Assembly (NCBI RefSeq): GCF_014268445.2
Contig: NZ_CP077089.1
Coordinates: forward strand, 2,783,501 to 2,847,500
Source of the DNA: Pseudomonas tensinigenes
Lineage (GTDB): Bacteria; Pseudomonadota; Gammaproteobacteria; Pseudomonadales; Pseudomonadaceae
Length of the DNA stretch: 64,000 nt
Reading direction: 5' to 3'
Each line of letters begins with the position of its first letter. Position 1 is the stretch's first letter. Under the pieces are notes generated by a model. That model saw nothing but the letters and a program-made list of their open reading frames with translations. It ran no database searches and was not told the DNA's origin. A program made the position numbers and the translations under genes. This document shows, one piece after another, positions 8,915-17,035 of this stretch.

Positions 8915-9262
8915 ATGATCACCCCCACCGAAGTCTTCAAGAGCCTCGCCGACGAAACCCGCGTTCGGGCCATGCTGCTCATCGCCGATCAAGGTGAGCT
9001 CTGCGTCTGCGAGCTGATGTGCGCGCTCGACGACAGCCAACCGAAAATCAGCCGCCACCTCGCGCAACTGCGCAGCAATGGTTTGCTACTTGATCGCCGC
9101 CAGGGCCAGTGGGTTTATTACCGGCTCAATCCGGAGCTGCCGGCGTGGGTACGCGAAATCCTGCAAGTGACGTCCAAAGCCAACGCCGATTGGCTCAAGG
9201 ACAACGCCGCCCGCCTGCAGAACATGGACGGGCGTCCGGTTCGCGAAACCGCCTGCTGCTGA
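8915..9262 (+). CDS. arsR: ArsR-family arsenic-responsive repressor
   Basis: Repressor of 115 residues with an ArsR winged helix. The metal-sensing ELCVCEL motif puts Cys30 and Cys32 at the start of the recognition region, with Cys36 close by; SQPKISRHLAQLRSNGLL is the DNA-recognition helix. A Cys pair closes the protein (ETACC). As(III) or Sb(III) binding to the Cys set would release DNA. The ATG at 8915 matches family N-termini; an ATG at 8897 is an alternative. It is the first gene of arsR-arsC-arsH. Confidence 0.93.
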   Translation: MITPTEVFKSLADETRVRAMLLIADQGELCVCELMCALDDSQPKISRHLAQLRSNGLLLDRRQGQWVYYRLNPELPAWVREILQVTSKANADWLKDNAARLQNMDGRPVRETACC

Positions 9263-9275
9263 GAAAGAAAAAACC

Positions 9276-9746
9276 ATGCGAATTCTGTTTATGTGCACGG
9301 CCAACAGCTGCCGCAGCATCCTGTCCGAAGCCATGTTCAATCATCTGGCGCGCCCCGGATTCGAGGCCGTGAGTTCCGGAAGTTTCCCCAAGGGCCAAGT
9401 GTTGCCGCGCAGCCTGTCGACGCTGCAACAGGCCGGCATTGCCATCGATGGCCTGTATAGCAAGGGTAATGACGCGTTCGAAGACAATCCGCCAGACATT
9501 GTCATCACCGTCTGTGACAAGGCCGCCGGTGAGAGCTGCCCGGTGTACTTCGGCCCCGCACTCAAAGCCCATTGGGGCCTGGCAGATCCCTCGGATGTGA
9601 TCGGCGACGATGCCGCCGTGGACGCGGCGTTTGCTGCCACGCTGGCGATCATCGAGCGGCGCTGCGCGACCTTCCTTGGCCTGCCATTTAAAGCACTCAG
9701 CCGCGCTGATCTTCAGCGTGAGCTGGATCGTATCGGCTCTCTCTGA
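9276..9746 (+). CDS. arsC: arsenate reductase, low-molecular-weight phosphatase type
   Basis: Reduces arsenate to arsenite in the cytoplasm. The protein has 156 residues with the CX5R anion-binding loop Cys7-TANSC-Arg13 and the redox cysteines Cys80 and Cys88 (VCDKAAGESCP), the arrangement of thioredoxin-coupled ArsC. It starts 13 bases after arsR, with an A-rich GAGAAAGAAAA leader. An ArsB or Acr3 pump normally lies between arsR and arsC in Pseudomonas; here there is none, so exported arsenite would need a pump encoded elsewhere. Confidence 0.93.
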   Translation: MRILFMCTANSCRSILSEAMFNHLARPGFEAVSSGSFPKGQVLPRSLSTLQQAGIAIDGLYSKGNDAFEDNPPDIVITVCDKAAGESCPVYFGPALKAHWGLADPSDVIGDDAAVDAAFAATLAIIERRCATFLGLPFKALSRADLQRELDRIGSL

Positions 9747-9758
9747 GCTGGAGGACAC

Positions 9759-10451
9759 ATGTCAGAACACCTGCCCCATCTTGATCATTCGCTGTTCGAA
9801 GGAGCGTCCCCTTTGGGCGAACACAAACCGCGCATCCTGCTGCTCTACGGCTCGACCCGCGAACGCTCCTTCAGCCGTTTGCTGGTAGAGGAGGCCGCGC
9901 GCCTGCTCGAACATTTCGGCGCCGAAACGCGGATCTTCAACCCGTCCGGTCTGCCACTGCCCGACGACGTTCCGGTCGACCATCCCAAAGTGCAGGAACT
10001 GCGCGATCTGGTGCTGTGGTCGGAGGGTCAGGTCTGGTGCTCACCCGAACGTCACGGCGCGATGTCGGCCGTGTTCAAGGCACAGATCGACTGGATCCCG
10101 CTGGAACTCGGCGCCGTGCGTCCGACCCAGGGTAAAACTCTGGCCGTGATGCAGGTCTGCGGCGGTTCGCAGTCGTTCAACGTGGTCAACCAGTTGCGCG
10201 TGTTGGGCCGCTGGATGCGCATGTTCACCATCCCCAACCAATCCTCGGTGCCCAAGGCCTACATGGAATTCGACGACGCCGGGCGGATGAAACCGTCGCC
10301 GTTCTACGATCGTGTGGTCGATGTGATGGAAGAACTGGTGAAGTTCACCGTGCTGCTGCGCGATCAACAGGCGCATCTGGTCGACCGCTACTCCGAGCGC
10401 AAGGAAAGCGCCGAGCAACTGATGGCGCGGGTGAATCAGCGTTCGATTTGA
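9759..10451 (+). CDS. arsH: ArsH, NADPH-dependent FMN organoarsenical oxidase
   Basis: Flavoprotein of 230 residues. [20 protein letters not shown] is the flavodoxin-like FMN phosphate loop, and the [20 protein letters not shown] stretch is the ArsH signature. ArsH oxidises trivalent methylated or aromatic arsenicals to the less toxic pentavalent forms. Last gene of the cluster, 12 bases after arsC, with GGAGG before the ATG. A strong hairpin follows. Confidence 0.93.
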   Translation: MSEHLPHLDHSLFEGASPLGEHKPRILLLYGSTRERSFSRLLVEEAARLLEHFGAETRIFNPSGLPLPDDVPVDHPKVQELRDLVLWSEGQVWCSPERHGAMSAVFKAQIDWIPLELGAVRPTQGKTLAVMQVCGGSQSFNVVNQLRVLGRWMRMFTIPNQSSVPKAYMEFDDAGRMKPSPFYDRVVDVMEELVKFTVLLRDQQAHLVDRYSERKESAEQLMARVNQRSI

Positions 10452-10452
10452 G

Positions 10453-10475
10453 GCCGTCCCTCGGCGAGGGACGGC
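10453..10475. terminator. stem-loop between convergent arsH and usp genes
   Basis: GCCGTCCCTC, loop GGC, GAGGGACGGC forms a perfect 10-bp stem. T tracts are weak on both sides, so it may be a bidirectional stop. Confidence 0.6.
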
Positions 10476-10480
10476 TGCGT

Positions 10481-11407
10481 TCAGTCGACCAGTACTTGCG
10501 GCGACACCACCCAGGCGCTGCAGGGCATTTTGTACAGCAGCTGTTCCACCGTGCTACCGATCAACCGACCCAGGCCGCGATGGCCGATACGGCCCATGAC
10601 GATCACATCGATGTCATAGGCATCGGCGTAGCTGCACAGCACGTTGGCCGGATTGCCCATGATCATGTGCTGGCGTTCCGGCGCAATGCCGTTGCGCTCG
10701 GCCAGTTCGCGGAATGCATCGCCTTGCGCATCGAACAGCGTTTTCGCCTTGCCCTCGGTGAAAAACGTCGAGGCGTTGCCAAAGCCGAACTCGTCGGCGC
10801 TGATTGATGACAGGTCGTAGGCATAGACCACATCCAGTTCGGCATCGCAGAGGCTGGCCAGTTTCGCGGCCTCGCGCAGGATACGGTCGTTGAAGTCGGC
10901 GTATTGCTCGTCGCGATGAAACGGATCAATCGCCGCGACGATCCGCCGGGGCCGGGCGTGCTGGACATGGCTGACGAAGTGCAGCGGTACCCGGCATTCG
11001 CGCAGCAAATGAACATCGAGCGGGGTGAACATCAACCGTGACATGAACGAGGCGTGCTGCAGATCCTTGATCAGCAGGGCCATCGGCTGCTCCTTGAGGT
11101 GAATCTGGATTTCATGCAACGGATTGTCGACCCACACCACTTCCGTGGTCACGGTCACGCCGAGGTGGCGCATGGGCCGCGCCTGGTCCTCTAGCCATTG
11201 GCGGTGGCGCTCGACATAACCCAGGCGCATCTGTTCCAGGGCCTGCTCGTTGACCAATCCGGCGGTCGCCAGCCCTTCGAGGTAATCGAATGCCACGATG
11301 TGCAGCGCCGCCCCCGATGCTTTGGCCAGGGCCGCGGCCCGATCGAACGCAGGGCTGTGTTTCATCAGCGGTGAAGCTACCAGCATGAAACGTGCTTGCT
11401 CGGACAT
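10481..11407 (-). CDS. tandem universal stress protein
   Basis: Cytoplasmic protein of 308 residues with two Usp domains (about 1-145 and 150-305). The second carries the ATP-binding loop GRIGHRGLGRLIGSTVEQLL (G-x2-G-x9-G-S/T), while the first is degenerate, as in UspE-type proteins. AGGAG precedes the ATG. An ANR/FNR-like box lies 83 bases upstream of the start codon, suggesting induction when oxygen is low. It is divergent from the alcohol dehydrogenase gene, which has its own box. Confidence 0.9.
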   Translation of the reverse strand: MSEQARFMLVASPLMKHSPAFDRAAALAKASGAALHIVAFDYLEGLATAGLVNEQALEQMRLGYVERHRQWLEDQARPMRHLGVTVTTEVVWVDNPLHEIQIHLKEQPMALLIKDLQHASFMSRLMFTPLDVHLLRECRVPLHFVSHVQHARPRRIVAAIDPFHRDEQYADFNDRILREAAKLASLCDAELDVVYAYDLSSISADEFGFGNASTFFTEGKAKTLFDAQGDAFRELAERNGIAPERQHMIMGNPANVLCSYADAYDIDVIVMGRIGHRGLGRLIGSTVEQLLYKMPCSAWVVSPQVLVD

Positions 11408-11489
11408 GACGAATCTCCTGTGGGTAGCGGCATTGGACGGCCAGACGCAACGGCGTCAGTTCATGTTGCTCCGTACCGCCGGGCGTGGC

Positions 11490-11503
11490 TTGATCTTTGT
11501 CAA
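11490..11503 (-). promoter_or_regulatory. ANR/FNR-like box for the universal stress protein gene
   Basis: TTGATCTTTGTCAA differs from the TTGAT-N4-ATCAA consensus at one position. Its near edge is 83 bases from the usp start codon, compatible with an activator site near -41. Confidence 0.55.
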
Positions 11504-11566
11504 TGACGCGGCCCAATAATGCCTGCGTCCGACGTGCGGCATCGGCGATGCGCAATCCAGCATTGA

Positions 11567-11580
11567 TTGATCGTTATCAA
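11567..11580 (+). promoter_or_regulatory. perfect ANR/FNR box for the alcohol dehydrogenase gene
   Basis: TTGATCGTTATCAA matches TTGAT-N4-ATCAA at every fixed base. It ends 77 bases before the dehydrogenase start codon, the distance expected for an ANR-activated promoter with a short leader. Confidence 0.75.
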
Positions 11581-11656
11581 CCTTGTGTCGGTCAGTTCGG
11601 CGCAGCCTTGGAAAGGTGCTGAACTCACTGCAAACACCTGCACAGGAGTCTTGATC

Positions 11657-12730
11657 ATGGCCATGATGAAAGCGGCGATATTCGTCGAAAAGAATCGCAT
11701 CGTTCTGGATGACAAACCGATTCCCGAGGTTGGCCCGCTGGACGCACTGGTGCGGATCACCACCACGACGATCTGCGGCACCGACGTGCATATCCTGCGT
11801 GGCGAGTATCCGGTGGCCAAAGGTTTGACCGTCGGTCACGAACCGGTGGGCGTGATCGAGAAACTTGGCTCACAGGTGCGCGGATTTTTCGAAGGCCAGC
11901 GGGTGATCGCCGGCGCGATTACCCCCAGCGGCCAAAGCTACGCCTGCCTGTGTGGCTGCGGCTCCCAGGACGGGCCGGACACTCGCCACGGTTTTCGCGC
12001 CACCGGCGGCTGGAAATTCGGCAACATCATCGATGGCTGCCAGGCGGAGTACGTCCTGGTGCCCGATGCCTTGGCCAACCTGTGCCCGATCCCCGACGGG
12101 CTCAGCGACGAACAGGTGCTGATGTGCCCGGACATCATGTCCACCGGATTCTCCGGCGCCGAACGTGGCGAAGTCAGTATCGGCGACAGCGTTGCGGTAT
12201 TCGCGCTGGGGCCGATCGGTCTGTGCGCGGTGGCCGGGGCACGGCTCAAGGGTGCTAGCGTGATCATTGGCGTCGACGCGGTGGCCGAGCGCATGAGCGT
12301 CGCGCGGCAGTTGGGCGCGACCCACGTGGTCAACTTCAAGGACGGCGACGTGGTCGAGCAAATCATGGCGTTGACCGACGGGCGCGGCGTGGATGTGGCC
12401 ATCGAAGCCTTGGGCACCCAAGGCACGTTCGAGTCTGCCTTGCGGGTGTTACGCCCGGGCGGACGCTTGTCGAGTCTGGGTGTTTACGCGTCGGACCTGC
12501 GCATTCCCTACGATGCCTTCGCGGCAGGGCTGGGCGATTACAGCATCGTCAGCACCCTGTGCCCCGGCGGCAAGGAACGCATGCGCCGGTTGATGGCGGT
12601 GGTGCAAAGCGGTGGCGTCGATCTGTCGCCGCTGGTGACCCACCACTTCAAACTCGACGATATCGAAGCCGCCTATGAACTGTTCGCGCATCAGCGCGAT
12701 GGGGTGATGAAGGTGGCGATTACGCCGTGA
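11657..12730 (+). CDS. zinc-dependent medium-chain alcohol dehydrogenase
   Basis: Dehydrogenase of 357 residues, NAD(P)-dependent. Catalytic-zinc ligands are Cys40 (ICGTDVH) and His61-Glu62 (GHEP); the Rossmann segment is VFALGPIGLCAVAGARLKGA near residues 175-195. The loop YACLCGCGSQDG replaces the usual four-cysteine structural-zinc lobe, as in secondary-alcohol or isopropanol-type dehydrogenases. AGGAG at 11644-11648 selects the ATG at 11657. The perfect ANR box upstream suggests a role in fermentative or low-oxygen redox balance. The substrate is not determined. Confidence 0.9.
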   Translation: MAMMKAAIFVEKNRIVLDDKPIPEVGPLDALVRITTTTICGTDVHILRGEYPVAKGLTVGHEPVGVIEKLGSQVRGFFEGQRVIAGAITPSGQSYACLCGCGSQDGPDTRHGFRATGGWKFGNIIDGCQAEYVLVPDALANLCPIPDGLSDEQVLMCPDIMSTGFSGAERGEVSIGDSVAVFALGPIGLCAVAGARLKGASVIIGVDAVAERMSVARQLGATHVVNFKDGDVVEQIMALTDGRGVDVAIEALGTQGTFESALRVLRPGGRLSSLGVYASDLRIPYDAFAAGLGDYSIVSTLCPGGKERMRRLMAVVQSGGVDLSPLVTHHFKLDDIEAAYELFAHQRDGVMKVAITP

Positions 12731-12738
12731 TCGGCAAC

Positions 12739-12769
12739 GCGCCCCGCAACGTTTAAAGGTACGGGGCGC
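12739..12769. terminator. stem-loop between convergent alcohol dehydrogenase and GNAT genes
   Basis: GCGCCCCG at 12739-12746 pairs with CGGGGCGC at 12762-12769 around a 15-base loop. A bidirectional terminator is plausible, though there is no clear T run. Confidence 0.5.
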
Positions 12770-12779
12770 AGGAATGTCG

Positions 12780-13343
12780 CTACAGACTCAGGCGATGAAT
12801 GACTTGGTGCGGGTCATCAGGATCGCTGTGGGTTTCAAAGCCCAGCGAACGGGCGAGGTCGCGCATGGCCGTGTTGCTGGCCGAATCCACCGAATACAGA
12901 TGCTTGAAACCGTTGTGCCGGGCAGCCTTGATCAAATGTTCCATCAGCAACGTGGCCAGGCCCAGGTGCATCCACTCATCGGCGACCGTGACGGCGCATT
13001 CACAGTACTGTTCGCCCGTGGCGGCGTAGCGGCTGATGCCGATCTCGATCAATTCGCCATTTTCGTGAGCCAGTGCGACGTAGGCCGCGCGTTGCTTGCC
13101 GTCGACGTCCATCAACTGATCGAGCAACGCGGTGCCCGGCTCACTGATCTGCGCGAGAAAACGCAGGTGTCGGGACTCGGGCGACAAGCGCTTGATGAAC
13201 GCATATTCGCGTTCGCGATCCTCGGCGGCCAGGGCACGGATCAAGACGTGGCGGCCATCCCTGAGCGACTCGATCCAGTATTCACCTGGGTGCGCGGCAT
13301 AGGCCGGCGCCGCGCGGTCATTGTGGTCTTTGACAGTGAGCAT
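12780..13343 (-). CDS. GNAT-family N-acetyltransferase
   Basis: Acetyltransferase of 187 residues. The acetyl-CoA loop region is VADEWMHLGLATLLMEHLIKAARHNGFKHLY in the centre of the domain, followed by a SNTAMRDLARSLGFE helix-strand typical of GNATs. A GGAGG sits 8 bases before the ATG at 13343, so this start is preferred over one 15 bases upstream. A TGAT-N4-ATCA palindrome lies 84 bases upstream, matching the placement of the boxes before the stress protein and dehydrogenase genes. This suggests a shared oxygen-responsive control. Confidence 0.85.
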   Translation of the reverse strand: MLTVKDHNDRAAPAYAAHPGEYWIESLRDGRHVLIRALAAEDREREYAFIKRLSPESRHLRFLAQISEPGTALLDQLMDVDGKQRAAYVALAHENGELIEIGISRYAATGEQYCECAVTVADEWMHLGLATLLMEHLIKAARHNGFKHLYSVDSASNTAMRDLARSLGFETHSDPDDPHQVIHRLSL

Positions 13344-13426
13344 GAGATGAGCCTCCATCGGGGCTGAACGAGCAACGCGCAGGAGAGTGCGCTGAGTCTG
13401 TTCTACACCGATGTCAGCCCCGGAAG

Positions 13427-13440
13427 CTGATCTGGATCAG
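13427..13440 (-). promoter_or_regulatory. ANR/FNR-like box for the GNAT gene
   Basis: CTGATCTGGATCAG keeps the TGAT-N4-ATCA core of the FNR consensus but lacks the outer T and A. It is 84 bases from the GNAT start codon, almost the same spacing as at the usp gene. Confidence 0.5.
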
Positions 13441-13498
13441 ATTCCGACGCGCGGCCACTGTTTTAACGGGCAATGGCGCTCCTGGCTCCGTAACAGAC

Positions 13499-14914
13499 TC
13501 AACTCTGCGGCGGTTCGCGAGTGCTGCGTTGCGATGCGGGGAGCGGTTGCCCGTCAGGGATCGACAAGGTCGCGCGCAGGCCGCCCTCAGCGCGGTTGAC
13601 CAAAGTGATCCGCCCGCCCAACTGCGTGGCGATGGTGTTGACGATGGTCAGTCCCAGCCCCGCACCGTGGGCATTGCCGCGACTGTAGAAGCGTTCGAAC
13701 AAGCGTGCCCGGTCCGTTTCATCAATGCCCGGCCCCTGATCTTCGACGCTCAAGTGATAAAACCCCTCGGACTGGCTGAGCAGCACGGTGATCACGCCGT
13801 GTTCGGGGGAGAAGTTCGCAGCATTGGTGATCAGGTTGTTCAGGGCAATGTCGATCGTGCCGGGGCTGGCCATGATGTTGAACGGCTGGGCGCTGTCTTC
13901 GAAGGCCAGTTCCAGGTGTTTGCTCAGCAACCATGGCGTCAGCTGCACCAAGCTGTTGCGCACGGTTTCGCTGAGGTCGATGGGTTGCAACGGCGGGGGA
14001 TTGGGTTTCGGCTCCAGGCGCGCCATGGTCAGCAACTGGTTGACCAGGCGACTGGTGCGGTCGACCCCGGCGATCAGAAACGCCAGCGATTCGCGGCGCT
14101 CCTGTTCGGTGCCGGCCTCCTGCAGGTTCTGCGCATGCACCCGCAGCACCGCCAGCGGTGTGCGCATTTCGTGGGCGGCGTCGGCGATAAAGCGCCGTTC
14201 GCGGCCAAGCACTTCCTGAATCTGCGCGAGCATACGGTTGAGCGCTGCCTGCATCGGTTCCAGCTCACTGGGCAGCGGCGCCAGTTGCAACGGTTCCAGC
14301 GAACCGCTGTGACGGGCGCGCAGAGTTTCGGCCATGTTCGCCAAGGGCTTGAGGCCCCAGCCGATGGCCAGCCAGACCATCGCCGCGAGCAGCAAGCTGC
14401 CGACCACATTCGGCCAAAGGGTGTGGCGGACGATGCGGTCAACCAGATCGGCGCGCACATCGTCGCGCTCACCGACCCAGATGCGCAGGCCGTTCTGTTT
14501 GTCTTCAAGGAGAAAGGCGCGCCAGTGACGATTGTTCAGGTCCACTACATCGCTGAAGCCGGGCTGCGTCGGTGGTGCCTTGAAGGACGGTGCGCTGGCG
14601 GTGTGCACCAGCACATCACCGGCAGGATTCCACACCTGAAAAGCGATTTTGCGTTCGTAAGGATGACCTTCGCCGCGCGGCACCGCTTCGCCCAGCGCCG
14701 AGTTGAACGCCTGGTACAGTTCCGCGTGCTGTTTGCTGGCCAAGGGCATGCGCATCACGCCTTGCAACAGGCGCGCGTTCTGCGCCAATTGTGCGTCGTA
14801 GACTTCGGCGATTTCGTGGTTGCTGTCGTGCAGGTTGAAGGTGCTGAGCACCGCGAGGCCGGCCAGCAACAGGCCGATGATCAAGGTCAGCGTGCGGCGG
14901 CGGATCGAGGTCAT
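13499..14914 (-). CDS. sensor histidine kinase, QseC/PmrB-like
   Basis: Inner-membrane kinase of 471 residues. One helix near residues 9-26 and another near 165-187 enclose a periplasmic domain of about 135 residues. Then come HAMP-like sequence, the H-box ERRFIADAAHEMRTPLAVLR with the phospho-accepting His, the N-box NNLITNAANFSPE, and glycine boxes DQGPGID and GAGLGLTIV. The start overlaps the response regulator by ATGA (4 bp). It is the last gene of the seven-gene operon that begins with the hemolysin-like gene, so the ligand may be related to that pathway's product. That link is inference. Confidence 0.92.
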   Translation of the reverse strand: MTSIRRRTLTLIIGLLLAGLAVLSTFNLHDSNHEIAEVYDAQLAQNARLLQGVMRMPLASKQHAELYQAFNSALGEAVPRGEGHPYERKIAFQVWNPAGDVLVHTASAPSFKAPPTQPGFSDVVDLNNRHWRAFLLEDKQNGLRIWVGERDDVRADLVDRIVRHTLWPNVVGSLLLAAMVWLAIGWGLKPLANMAETLRARHSGSLEPLQLAPLPSELEPMQAALNRMLAQIQEVLGRERRFIADAAHEMRTPLAVLRVHAQNLQEAGTEQERRESLAFLIAGVDRTSRLVNQLLTMARLEPKPNPPPLQPIDLSETVRNSLVQLTPWLLSKHLELAFEDSAQPFNIMASPGTIDIALNNLITNAANFSPEHGVITVLLSQSEGFYHLSVEDQGPGIDETDRARLFERFYSRGNAHGAGLGLTIVNTIATQLGGRITLVNRAEGGLRATLSIPDGQPLPASQRSTREPPQS

Positions 14915-15573
14915 CGACGCTCCTCCACCAGATAACCCACGCCGCGAATGGTGCGGATCAGGTCGGTGGAAAACTTCTTGCGCAAGTGGTGGATGTGCAC
15001 TTCGAGGGTGTTGCTTTCGGCTTCTTCGTTCCAGCCGTAAAGCAGTTGCATCAGTTGATCGCGGGTCATCACCCGGCCCGGCGGCGACAGCAGTTCGTGC
15101 AGCAACTGATATTCCTTGGGCGTCAGGGCCACCGGTTGGCCCTGATAGCTGACTTGCTGGGTGCCCGGGTTGAGGCTGATGCCGGCATGCTCGATCAACG
15201 CCTGGGCGCGCCCGGCACTGCGCCGCAACAAGGCGCGCAAGCGTGCCTTGAGTTCGTCCAGGTCGAACGGTTTGATCAGGTAGTCGTCGGCCCCGGCGTC
15301 AAGCCCGGCGATGCGATCTTCGGTGGCGTCACGGGCGGTAAGAATCAGCACCGGCAGATTCGAACCGCTGTCGCGCAGGCGGCGCAGCACTTGCAGGCCG
15401 TCCATGCGCGGCAGACCGAGATCCAGCACGGCGACATCGAAGGTTTCGCTGAGCAGCGCATGCAAGGCACTGCTGCCGTCCTTGAGCCAGTCGACGGTGT
15501 AACCCTCGCGGCCCAGCGCCTGATGAATGCCTTCACCCAGCGCGACGTCATCCTCAACCAGTAATAAACGCAC
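14911..15573 (-). CDS. OmpR-family response regulator, QseB/PmrA-like
   Basis: Regulator of 220 residues. The receiver domain has acidic residues Glu7-Asp8-Asp9, a phospho-acceptor Asp near 51 (VAVLDLGLP), and Lys near 101 (LIKPFD). The OmpR winged helix spans about 125-218 (ALTPKEYQLLHELL, then LEVHIHHLRKKF). It starts at GTG 15573 with ACAGGAG upstream and overlaps the kinase gene by 4 bp. The stop of the TPR gene lies only 11 bases upstream, so it is part of the same transcript. Confidence 0.93.
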   Translation of the reverse strand: MRLLLVEDDVALGEGIHQALGREGYTVDWLKDGSSALHALLSETFDVAVLDLGLPRMDGLQVLRRLRDSGSNLPVLILTARDATEDRIAGLDAGADDYLIKPFDLDELKARLRALLRRSAGRAQALIEHAGISLNPGTQQVSYQGQPVALTPKEYQLLHELLSPPGRVMTRDQLMQLLYGWNEEAESNTLEVHIHHLRKKFSTDLIRTIRGVGYLVEERR

Positions 15574-15584
15574 GCGGACTCCTG

Positions 15585-16229
15585 TCAGTCGAGTTTCTTG
15601 TTCACGTCCACCAGCAGGGCGGCGATCTCTTTGCGACGCCCGGCATCGGCACTTTCCCGGCCCGGGCGCGGCGCGGCTTGCTGGGCTTTGAGCAGCGCAG
15701 CTTTGGCTTCAGCGTAGCGCTTCTGACGGTAGAGGTGATCGCCCCAGAAGTACAGGCTGTCGATGCCGTTGGGGTTGAGTTGCAAGGCTTGCTTGAGCAG
15801 TTGCTCGGCCTTGTCGATGTCGCCGAAGCCGATGGGCCAGCCGGGCACACGGTCATACAGCGCGGCGAGGCTGGTGTAGGCCGAGCCTTGCAGGGCTTTG
15901 GGGTCGAGGGTCAAGGATTTTTCCAGATCGGCCTTGGCGTCCTTGGCTTTGCCCAGAGCGCCGAGTCCGCCTTCGGCACCGGCCCAACTGCTGGTGACGA
16001 TGCCTTTCCAGATCCACGCTTCGGCCACCGCCGGGCGTTGCGTGGTGAACGTGTTGGCCTCGTTGGCCAATTGTTCGAACGCGGCGGCGCGCTGTTTTTC
16101 CGCCACTTCATATTGGATGTGCGCCCAGCTCTGCTGGATGCCCTCAAGACGTTTCTGGTCGGCCGGTTCCAGCGCCCAGACGCTTTGACTGAGGGCGGCG
16201 AGCAACAGGCATGCGGATAGTTTTTTCAT
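15585..16229 (-). CDS. periplasmic tetratricopeptide-repeat protein
   Basis: Protein of 214 residues with a Sec signal peptide (MKKLSACLLLAALSQSVWA, cut before LEPAD). The mature part is helical with TPR-like units, for example LDPKALQGSAYTSLAALYDR, LLKQALQLNPNGIDSLYFWG and YAEAKAALLKAQQAA. It overlaps the SDR gene by 4 bp (ATGA) and precedes the response regulator by 11 bases. It probably acts as a periplasmic scaffold. It has no enzymatic motif. Confidence 0.8.
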   Translation of the reverse strand: MKKLSACLLLAALSQSVWALEPADQKRLEGIQQSWAHIQYEVAEKQRAAAFEQLANEANTFTTQRPAVAEAWIWKGIVTSSWAGAEGGLGALGKAKDAKADLEKSLTLDPKALQGSAYTSLAALYDRVPGWPIGFGDIDKAEQLLKQALQLNPNGIDSLYFWGDHLYRQKRYAEAKAALLKAQQAAPRPGRESADAGRRKEIAALLVDVNKKLD

Positions 16230-17035
16230 GGCTTTGGCGACTCGTGGTCAGGTTTTTCACTGAGGCGGCGGATCAGCGGCAACTGCTTGCGCAAGCCTCG
16301 ATCGACCAGATGCGGGAGCAGATTGTTCAGGCGGACGAAGAAGCGTTCCGGCCAGCCCAGGTAGAGGTCGCGACGATCACCGGCAATCGCATGGATCACC
16401 GCCGAGGCCACGGTTTGCGGATCGTCGACGTTGGCCTTGAGTGCGTCGTTCAAGGCTTGTGCGGCGGCGCTGTTCATCGAGGTGCGCGTGGCGCGTGGCG
16501 CGACGTACAGCACGCTGACGCGGGTGTCAGCGAGCTCGCGGCGCAGCGCCTCGGAAAATCCGCGCAAAGCAAACTTGGTCGCGCAGTAACTGGCGTAACC
16601 GGGGTAGCCGATCGAGCCGTAGGTCGAACCGACGTTGACCACCATCGCGCTGTCGGCCTGCTTGAGCAGCGGCAACAGCAGTTTGGTCAGGCACATCGGC
16701 GCACTGATATTCACCGCCAGCATCGCGTTGATGTCGCTGTCATCGAGCTGTTCGAGCATGGCGAAGTGATTGACCCCGGCGGCGTTGATCAGCAGGTTGA
16801 TGCCGCCGATGGCTTCGGCGGCGACCAGCACTTTGCGCCGGTCGCTGAGGAAGGTCAGGTCGGCGCCGACCCAGCACAAAGACTCGGGGTAGCGCTTGAG
16901 CAACGGCAGCAGTGCTTCCTGATGCCGCGCCACCGCGAGCACGTTGGCACCGGCGGCGCACAAGGTTTCGGCGATGGCCAGGCCGATGCCGCCACTGGCA
17001 CCGGTCAACACTACCCGCGCGTCACGCAGCTGCAT
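16226..17035 (-). CDS. short-chain dehydrogenase/reductase
   Basis: Oxidoreductase of 269 residues. The N-terminal VLTGASGGIGLAIAETL is the TGxxxGxG cofactor loop, followed by NAAG, catalytic Ser in VNVGSTYGSIG and YASYCATK (Tyr-x3-Lys). The tail PERFFVRLNNLLPHLVDRGL resembles membrane-associated SDRs acting on acyl chains. GGAGG precedes the ATG at 17035, which overlaps the end of the diiron gene by 14 bp. In this operon it could reduce or oxidise the product of the diiron enzyme. Confidence 0.88.
   Translation of the reverse strand: MQLRDARVVLTGASGGIGLAIAETLCAAGANVLAVARHQEALLPLLKRYPESLCWVGADLTFLSDRRKVLVAAEAIGGINLLINAAGVNHFAMLEQLDDSDINAMLAVNISAPMCLTKLLLPLLKQADSAMVVNVGSTYGSIGYPGYASYCATKFALRGFSEALRRELADTRVSVLYVAPRATRTSMNSAAAQALNDALKANVDDPQTVASAVIHAIAGDRRDLYLGWPERFFVRLNNLLPHLVDRGLRKQLPLIRRLSEKPDHESPKP

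Noticed and set aside
13529..14935. Long open frame of 468 residues on the + strand opposite the sensor kinase gene
   Set aside because: Arg/Gln/Gly-rich composition and lack of any domain show a GC-driven antisense shadow of the kinase gene.
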